Below, piece by piece: positions 6,658-11,096 of a stretch of 11,096 nt of DNA (its first letter is position 1; each line of letters opens with the position of its first letter). Source of the DNA: CBDIHP01 sp965279195. GTDB lineage: Bacteria; Planctomycetota; Planctomycetia; Isosphaerales; Isosphaeraceae. The notes under the pieces are model-generated. The model ran no database searches. It was not told the origin of the DNA and saw only the letters and a list, made by a program, of their open reading frames with translations. The stretch covers positions 1-11,096 of the forward strand of contig CBDIHP010000004.1 of assembly GCA_965279195.1 (NCBI GenBank), written 5' to 3'. The position numbers and the translations under genes are program-made.

Positions 6658-8091
6658 TCAGGAGGTGATGATGTCTTTGATGACACGGCCGTGGACGTCG
6701 GTGAGGCGGCGGTCGATGCCGTTGTTGCGGAAGGTGAGGCGGGTGTGGTCGATGCCGAGGAGGTGGAGGATGGTGGCGTGGACGTCGTAGTTGCTGGTGG
6801 GGTTTTCGAGGGCCTTGTAGGACCATTCGTCGCTGGCGCCGAAGGTCGTGCCCCCCTTGATGCCGCCGCCGGCGAGCCAGCTGGTGAAGGTGAAGGGGTT
6901 GTGGTCGCGGCCCTTGCCCCCCTGGCTGCAGGGCATCCGGCCGAACTCGGTGGTCCAGAGGATCACGGTCTCATCCAGGAGTCCACGCGCCTTCAGATCT
7001 CGGATCAGGGCGGCGGCGGGCCGGTCCATGCTCCGGCCCATCACGGCGTGGTCGCGGGCGAGGTCCTCGTGCGAGTCCCAGTTGCGCCTGGGGAAGCCGT
7101 TGTCGGCGCCGCTCCAGACCTGGAGGAAGCGGACGCCTCGCTCCAGCAGGCGTCGGGCGACCAGGCAATTGCGGCCGAAGTCGGACGTGGTCGGGTCGTC
7201 GAGGCCGTAGAGGTTGCGGGTGGCGGGGGATTCGCGGGAGAGGTCGAGGGCCTCGGGGGCGGAGAGCTGGAGGCGGGCGGCGAGTTCGTAGGAGGCGATG
7301 CGGGCGTCGAGGCGGGTGTCTCCCTCGCGCCCCTTGCGGTGCTCGGCGTTGAGGGATTTCAGGAGGGCGAGTCCGTCGCGTTCGGAGTCGGCGCTGATAT
7401 GAGCATTTTCGGGGGGATACAAATCGAAGATGGGGACGGCGGAGGACGCCTTGACCATGGTGCCCTGGTGGGCCGCCGGCAGGAACCCGGCGCCCCAGTT
7501 GGCGGGGCCGTTGGGGGGGAATCCGCGGGAGTCGGGCAGGACGACGAATGTGGGCAGGTTCTCATTTTCACTCCCGAGCGCGTAGGAGACCCAGGAGCCG
7601 GCGCTGGGGAACCCGGGGGTGACGAACCCGGTGGTCTGGAGGAAGGTGGCGGGGCCGTGGACGTTGGACTTGGAGACCATGGAGGGGAGGAAGGCGATGT
7701 CGTCGACGCAGCCGGCGAGGTGGGGGACGAGGTCGCTCATCCACTTGCCGCAGTCGCCGTGCTGCTTCCAGGCCCAGGGGCTCTTCATGCAGGCGCCCGG
7801 GGTGCTCTGGAAGAGCTCGACCTTGCCGCCGGGGTCGAACTTCTGGCCGTGGCGTCGGATCAGCTCGGGCTTGTAATCGAATGTGTCGACCTGGCTGGCC
7901 GCGCCCGACATGAACAGTTGCACGACCCGTTTCGCCCTGGCCGGGTGGTGGATGCCGCCCCGGACGGACTGCGAGCGGGCCTCGGCGGCGGTGGCGGATT
8001 CGCGGCCCAGGAGGTAGGCGAGGGCCAGGCCGCCGAGGCCGTTGCCGGACTGTTCCAGGAAGGCGCGTCGGGTTGCGGTTGGGGTCGGCAT
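6658..8091 (-). CDS. DUF1501 family protein with Tat signal
   Basis: A 477-residue DUF1501 (PF07394) protein, a family related to sulfatases and alkaline phosphatases and abundant in planctomycetes. A twin-arginine signal is visible: R8-R9-A-F-L followed by hydrophobic GLGGLALAYLLG, so export is probably through Tat. Family signatures appear in order: VQLFMSGAASQVDTFDYKP near residue 60, TTEFGRMP (E382), GRDHNP (H397), WLAGGGIKGG, NYDVHATILHLLGIDH, and the C-terminal RRLTDVHGRVI. Length is normal and the frame appears unbroken. DUF1501 genes are usually paired with a PSCyt1/DUF1549-DUF1553 cytochrome-like gene. None is present on either side here; the upstream neighbour is divergent. The reaction and substrate are not established. 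No good Shine-Dalgarno precedes the ATG, which is common in this phylum. Confidence 0.95.
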   Translation of the reverse strand: MPTPTATRRAFLEQSGNGLGGLALAYLLGRESATAAEARSQSVRGGIHHPARAKRVVQLFMSGAASQVDTFDYKPELIRRHGQKFDPGGKVELFQSTPGACMKSPWAWKQHGDCGKWMSDLVPHLAGCVDDIAFLPSMVSKSNVHGPATFLQTTGFVTPGFPSAGSWVSYALGSENENLPTFVVLPDSRGFPPNGPANWGAGFLPAAHQGTMVKASSAVPIFDLYPPENAHISADSERDGLALLKSLNAEHRKGREGDTRLDARIASYELAARLQLSAPEALDLSRESPATRNLYGLDDPTTSDFGRNCLVARRLLERGVRFLQVWSGADNGFPRRNWDSHEDLARDHAVMGRSMDRPAAALIRDLKARGLLDETVILWTTEFGRMPCSQGGKGRDHNPFTFTSWLAGGGIKGGTTFGASDEWSYKALENPTSNYDVHATILHLLGIDHTRLTFRNNGIDRRLTDVHGRVIKDIITS

Positions 8092-8575
8092 GGCGGGGCT
8101 CGGACCTGTGGGATTGGGTGGGAGTCCAGGCTACCGGGCCGGCCGCCGGGTTTCCAGGCATCAGCCGCGCGGTCGGGATCCGGGGGGCGATTGGGAATAT
8201 ATGCAACCGGCGATCTTGTTTTGCCGGACTCTTTGGCAGGAATGCTAAACATTGCGGCAACATTCAGCCGGTCGCGACCGGGAGAATCGGAAAAAACTGG
8301 GGATTGTGGTCGCCGAGTCGTTGGAAATCCGTTGCATCCATCGGGATTTGAAGCAAACATGGCGCAGGCGGGCGGATCCTCACGCGATCGGGAGCGACGC
8401 GAGGGGGGTACGCCCGCCCTGACGTGTTACAGCCTTTTTATGCCATTGATCCGATGGCGAGGCGGGCCGCGTCCGGCGACGCCCCGCGGTTTGTGGGGGG
8501 GTGGCCGGGCGCCATGGGGGGCCCGCCGGGGCCGCGTCGGGGAGACGCGTCCGGACCGAACGGAGACCGAACACG
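8092..8575. other. Divergent intergenic region, probable promoters of both flanking genes
   Basis: A 484-base stretch between the divergent DUF1501 and lipoprotein genes. It is less GC-rich at about 8190-8370 and near 8425-8455, the natural places for the two promoters. I see only weak matches: TATATT read on the minus strand at 8196-8201, and TAAACA at 8246-8251 on the plus strand with TTGCCG 19 bases before it. I do not claim either as a promoter. No coding frame with G/C-biased third positions is present. The last 100 bases are very G-rich, with runs up to 7. Confidence 0.5.
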
Positions 8576-9028
8576 ATGCGAATGCGACTGCAGGCGAGCC
8601 GCGGGGGCGTGGGCCGCGCCCTGACGCTGGCGATGGCGTTGTCGGGGGCCGCGCTGGCGGCGGGCTGCGGCGAGTCGGGCGACAGCCTGGCGCGCGAGGC
8701 GGTGAGCGGGGCGGTGACCCTGGACGGCAAGCCCTTGCCGTCGGGGGCGATCACGTTCCTGCCGGACGGCCCGGGTGCGCCCCAGGGGGGCGGTGCGCCG
8801 ATCTCGAACGGCTCGTACTCGATCCCGAAGGCCCAGGGGCTGGTGGCGGGCAAGTACAGGGTGGCGATCTCGTCGGCCGGCGGCCCCGCCCCGGCGGGCG
8901 AGGCCCCGGGCTCGGCGCCGATGGCCAAGGAGACGATGCCCGACAAGTACAACACCAAGAGCACGCTGACCGCCGAGGTGAAGGCGGGCCAGTCGAACAC
9001 GCTCGACTACAAGCTCGAGTCCAAGTGA
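8576..9028 (+). CDS. Transthyretin-like (carboxypeptidase-regulatory-like) lipoprotein
   Basis: A 150-residue protein with a basic N-terminus, a hydrophobic segment (RALTLAMALSGAALAAGC) and a candidate lipobox ending at Cys31, so it is probably lipid-anchored outside the cytoplasmic membrane. The mature part starts with VSGAVTLDGKPLPSGAITF from residue 43, the hallmark of the small beta-sandwich domain common in planctomycete lipoproteins, then SYSIPKAQGLVAGKYRVAIS. It ends with the usual PDKYNTKSTLTAEVKAG strand. Its job is not known; such domains are usually taken to be structural or adhesive. GGAGA lies nine bases before the ATG. The gene is followed after 91 bases by a DUF1559 gene on the same strand, a recurrent pairing in this phylum and probably one operon. 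Confidence 0.9.
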   Translation: MRMRLQASRGGVGRALTLAMALSGAALAAGCGESGDSLAREAVSGAVTLDGKPLPSGAITFLPDGPGAPQGGGAPISNGSYSIPKAQGLVAGKYRVAISSAGGPAPAGEAPGSAPMAKETMPDKYNTKSTLTAEVKAGQSNTLDYKLESK

Positions 9029-9119
9029 CCCGGGCCGGGCGCCCCAGGCGGGCCGCCCCCGCGACGGACCGAACGCAATCCTCTCCGGCCAAGCCTCATT
9101 TCATCGGAGTTATCTTGTT

Positions 9120-10163
9120 ATGAAAATGCGCCGAGGATTCACCCTGATCGAGCTCCTGGTGGTGATCGCGATCATCGCCGTCCTCATCGCCCTGCTCCTG
9201 CCGGCCGTGCAGGCGGCCCGCGAGGCCGCGCGTCGGGCCCAGTGCACCAACAACCTGAAGCAGCTCGGGCTGGCGATGCACAATTATCACACCACGCACA
9301 ACTCCCTGCCGCCGGGCATGAAGGGCTGCTGCTGGGGCACCTGGCTGGTGTTCGTGCTGCCCTACACCGAGCAGCAGTCGCTGTTCAACGCGTACAACAC
9401 GATGGGCAACAACTCGGGCCTGCCCGGGTATTTCGGACGCCGACCTGCGGTACGCGGGCGTCTGCAACGCCACGGTCACGTCCACGCGCGTGAGTGCGTT
9501 CTACTGCCCCAGCGACGGCTCCAACACGAGCCTGACCGGGATCGGCCCGACGATCGGCACGACCAAGTTCTCGACGACCTCGCAGAACTACGTGGTGAAC
9601 TTCGGCAACACCACCACCCAGCAGCAGCCGATCACCCTGGCGGGGATCGTCTACCCGTTCGCCGGCGCCGCCGTTCGGCGACATCGGCTCGCCGCTTTCG
9701 GGACATCTCCGCCGGCTCGCTCCAGGGCGCGGTGTCGGGCTGCGTGAGCTTCGCCGGGATCCCCGACGGCACCAGCAACACGCTGATGACCGGCGAGATC
9801 CTCGTGGGCTCGGGCACGGGCGGGATCTACAGCGCGTCGTTCGACCTCCGCGGGTTCTCGTGGTGGGCGTACAGCGCGTCGTTCACCGGCTTCCTGACGC
9901 CGAACACCTCGAAGCCGGACATGATGCAGTCGTCCGGCTACTGCGTGACCCCCTCGGGCCAGAACCCGCCCTGCGCGCCGGGGACGGCGGTGCCCAACGG
10001 CACGGGCGTGCAGCTCGCGCTGCGGAGCCGCCACCCCGGCGGCGTCAACGCCGGCCTCTGCGACGGCTCGGTCCGATTCATCAAGAGCTCGGTGAGTCAG
10101 ATCACGTACATGGCCCTGGCCTCCGCCAAGGGCAACGAGGTCATCTCGGCCGACGCCTATTGA
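9120..10163 (+). CDS. DUF1559 prepilin-like protein, reading frame disturbed by three shifts
   Basis: The open frame encodes 347 residues. The N-terminus is a type IV prepilin-type signal (RGFTLIELLVVIAIIAVLIA; cleavage expected between G and F), followed by the DUF1559 opening PAVQAAREAARRAQCTNNLK. The end carries the family motif SRHPGGVNAGLCDGSVRFIK. The middle, from about 9434 to 9702, reads in this frame as Arg/His-rich nonsense. The expected sequence lies in the second frame from about 9436 to 9666 (YAGVCNATVTSTRVSAFYCP, then SDGSNTSL), in the third frame from 9668 to about 9700 (PPFGDIGSPLSG), and returns to the first at 9702 (DISAGSLQGAVSGC). Three one-base insertions would explain it; removing them gives 346 residues. 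GGAG lies ten bases before the ATG. Products are thought to form pseudopilin-like cell-surface components. Downstream partner of the 8576 lipoprotein. Confidence 0.9.
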   Translation: MKMRRGFTLIELLVVIAIIAVLIALLLPAVQAAREAARRAQCTNNLKQLGLAMHNYHTTHNSLPPGMKGCCWGTWLVFVLPYTEQQSLFNAYNTMGNNSGLPGYFGRRPAVRGRLQRHGHVHARECVLLPQRRLQHEPDRDRPDDRHDQVLDDLAELRGELRQHHHPAAADHPGGDRLPVRRRRRSATSARRFRDISAGSLQGAVSGCVSFAGIPDGTSNTLMTGEILVGSGTGGIYSASFDLRGFSWWAYSASFTGFLTPNTSKPDMMQSSGYCVTPSGQNPPCAPGTAVPNGTGVQLALRSRHPGGVNAGLCDGSVRFIKSSVSQITYMALASAKGNEVISADAY

Positions 10164-10436
10164 TCGTCCGGCGACGGGGGCGCGGCCGCGAGGTCGCGCC
10201 CCTTCTGGAGCGCTGCGGTCCGGCCGCCGCGGACCGGATTCGATCCGGACGGTGCGTCATGGTTTGACTTGTGAGAATTTGACGGATTCTCACTTGCCTT
10301 GGCCCCGATCCCGTGGCAGGTTTCCCGGCGGGCCCTCATCGGGCGGCTCGCTCGGGCGGGGCCGAGGTTCCCGAGGGCGGAACCCCGCGGGCAACCTCGA
10401 GTCGATCGCCGGGCGTGATGCCCGCCGGCCCGGGGC
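10164..10436. other. Spacer between convergent genes with several hairpins
   Basis: This 273-base stretch separates the DUF1559 gene from the converging minus-strand gene and shows no coding signal. It contains two adjacent GC hairpins (CGGTCC 10216-10221 with GGACCG 10231-10236; CCGGAT 10234-10239 with ATCCGG 10243-10248), which overlap by three bases and so are alternatives. An AT-richer inverted repeat follows at 10271-10293. Near the stop of the minus gene is CGGGC (10410-10414) with GCCCG (10420-10424). Together these probably end both transcripts, although none has a clear T-tract. Confidence 0.5.
10271..10293. terminator. 8-bp inverted repeat between convergent genes, possible bidirectional terminator
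   Basis: GTGAGAAT (10271-10278) and ATTCTCAC (10286-10293) pair perfectly around TTGACGG. It stands out for its moderate AT content in GC-rich DNA. Its position between converging stop codons suits a bidirectional terminator, but the flanking T-tracts are poor. A protein-binding operator is the alternative reading. Confidence 0.35.
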
Positions 10437-10906
10437 TCACTTCGGGGCGCTGCCGCCTTTGCCGGTTTCGCTGTTGGTGGCGCCGGGGCTGCCCGCGCCG
10501 GTGCCGCCGGTGGTGCCGGTCGATCCGCCCGGGCTGCCGGAGGCGCCCGACGGGCTGGTGCTCGAACTGCCGGAGGTGCCGGCGCCCGAGCCGGACGCGC
10601 CCGAGGTGCCGGAGCTGGAGCCGGACGCGCCCGAGGTGCCGGCGCCCGAGCCGGACATGCCGGGCATGCCCGACGCGCTGGTGGCCGAGCCGCCGGTGTT
10701 GGTGGAGGACGGGCCTCCGCCGTGGTCCGACCCGGCGGTGCCCGTGCCGCTGCCGACGCCGGCGGTGCCCGAGGTTGCCCCTGCCGACGCCCGTCCCCGT
10801 GCCGTTGTTGCGGTCGGTGGCGCCGTTGCAGCGCGGGGAAGGCGGCGACGGCCAGCGACAGGCCCGCGCAGGCGAGCGTGCCCCGGATGATGTTGCGGAT
10901 GCTCAT
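10437..10906 (-). pseudogene. Frameshifted gene for a small exported Gly/Ser/Thr-rich repeat protein
   Basis: The start is clear: GGGGAG six bases before ATG 10906, then MSIRNIIRGTLACAGLSLAV-AAF, a good signal peptide. After about 10840 the G/C-biased frame moves by one base to CNGATDRNNGTGTGVGRGN. Around 10768-10781 it moves again to TAGVGSGTGTAGSDHGGG and continues through a decapeptide repeat (SGSGAGTSGA, SGSSSGTSGA) to TGA at 10437-10439. Removing one base at each place gives 155 residues. As written, no single frame encodes the whole protein; the first frame instead runs on as Pro/Ala/Arg-rich sequence past 10437. The two shifts could be sequence errors or real decay. The mature product would be a low-complexity, flexible extracellular protein of unknown role. 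It converges on the DUF1559 gene. I do not recognise the family. Confidence 0.65.
10573..10662 (-). repeat. Three tandem 30-bp repeats coding a decapeptide
   Basis: Units at 10573-10602, 10603-10632 and 10633-10662 are exactly 30 bases long and differ by a few bases. On the minus strand, in the frame ending at 10437, they encode the 10-residue unit SGSGAGTSGA and variants. Because 30 is a multiple of 3, copy-number changes would keep the frame, which supports selection on this reading frame. Confidence 0.75.
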
Positions 10907-11096
10907 GATGTTCTCCCCTTGATCCGTTCCGCCGGGGCGGCCGCGAAGGTGCGGCGTCCCGGCCCGGGGAACCCGGAGCGGCAACCGCCGTACCGACGGG
11001 AGGGAATTCATTCGGATTCGCGAATAAAATTTGGCGTGGATATGTAGGGTGTGGTGGCCGCGTCCTCGCGGCATCCGCACCGGGATCGGGCGATTG
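10907..11096 (-). promoter_or_regulatory. Upstream region of the Gly/Ser-rich gene, probable promoter
   Basis: No coding signal is seen in these 190 bases. An AT-rich island at about 11006-11032 stands out in very GC-rich DNA and contains the perfect 10-bp palindrome ATTCGCGAAT (11016-11025) next to TAAAATTT. It is about 110 bases upstream of the start codon and is the best promoter or operator candidate for the minus-strand gene. No consensus -35/-10 pair is certain. Confidence 0.35.

Noticed and set aside
6658..6672. Perfect Shine-Dalgarno-like AGGAGGTGAT followed by ATG on the plus strand, whose complement resembles the 16S 3' end
   Set aside because: It is the complement of the last codons of DUF1501 (IITS and stop). 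No plus-strand gene with coding bias follows, so the match is coincidental.
8217..8251. Sigma-54-like or sigma-70-like promoter around TTTGGCAGGAATGCTAAAC
   Set aside because: The GG and GC are 7 bases apart where sigma-54 needs 10, and the best -35/-10 pair is weak and over-spaced, so no promoter is called.
6691..9123. 810-codon open frame on the plus strand across DUF1501 and the lipoprotein
   Set aside because: It runs antisense to DUF1501, through non-coding spacer, then out of frame through the lipoprotein gene. Its Gly/Val/Glu-rich composition is the complement of the real codons.
10157..11080. 307-codon minus-strand frame with a Pro/Ala/Arg-rich body
   Set aside because: It contains the true start region (MSIRNI...) but after about 10840 its third positions lose G/C bias while another frame gains it. 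It also reads on through the hairpin region beyond the true stop.

Overview
The window looks like chromosomal DNA from a high-GC planctomycete, probably of the Isosphaeraceae type. The evidence is a set of lineage-typical families: a membrane Ser/Thr kinase with a DWG in place of DFG and a TPR tail, a TIGR03067 lipocalin-like protein, a Tat-exported DUF1501 protein, and a transthyretin-like lipoprotein next to a DUF1559 prepilin-like protein. Third codon positions are almost all G or C, so most long antisense open frames are shadows. No tRNA, rRNA, CRISPR array, transposase or phage gene is visible.

Layout: 1-251 is non-coding, with a strong hairpin. 270-3680 (+) is the kinase, ending in nine exact 48-residue repeats. 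3681-4062 is non-coding and structured: a G-rich tandem repeat, a cruciform-like element and a short hairpin. 4063-5145 (+) is an uncharacterised protein with an NA-KKSTGPKT-type N-terminal motif. On the minus strand, 5207-5638 is the TIGR03067 protein, 5834-6514 is an exported protein of unknown function whose start may be a remnant of a longer membrane protein, and 6658-8091 is DUF1501. 8092-8575 is a divergent intergenic region. 8576-9028 (+) and 9120-10163 (+) form the lipoprotein and DUF1559 pair. 10437-10906 (-) is a frameshifted gene for a small exported Gly/Ser/Thr-rich repeat protein.

Most products act at or outside the cytoplasmic membrane: kinase sensing and relay, a Tat-exported hydrolase-like protein, a surface lipoprotein and a pseudopilin-like protein. 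Only the 8576-10163 pair looks like an operon. The minus-strand genes are spaced by 143 to 195 bases and may be separate units.

The observation most worth acting on is at the right end. Codon-phase analysis indicates three +1 frameshifts inside the DUF1559 gene that cancel, so the open frame survives but carries a nonsense Arg/His-rich middle. Two more lie in the neighbouring minus-strand gene. Five apparent one-base insertions in about 1.4 kb, against none seen in the genes to the left, suggest local sequence error or local gene decay. I did not find a convincing new multi-gene system here.
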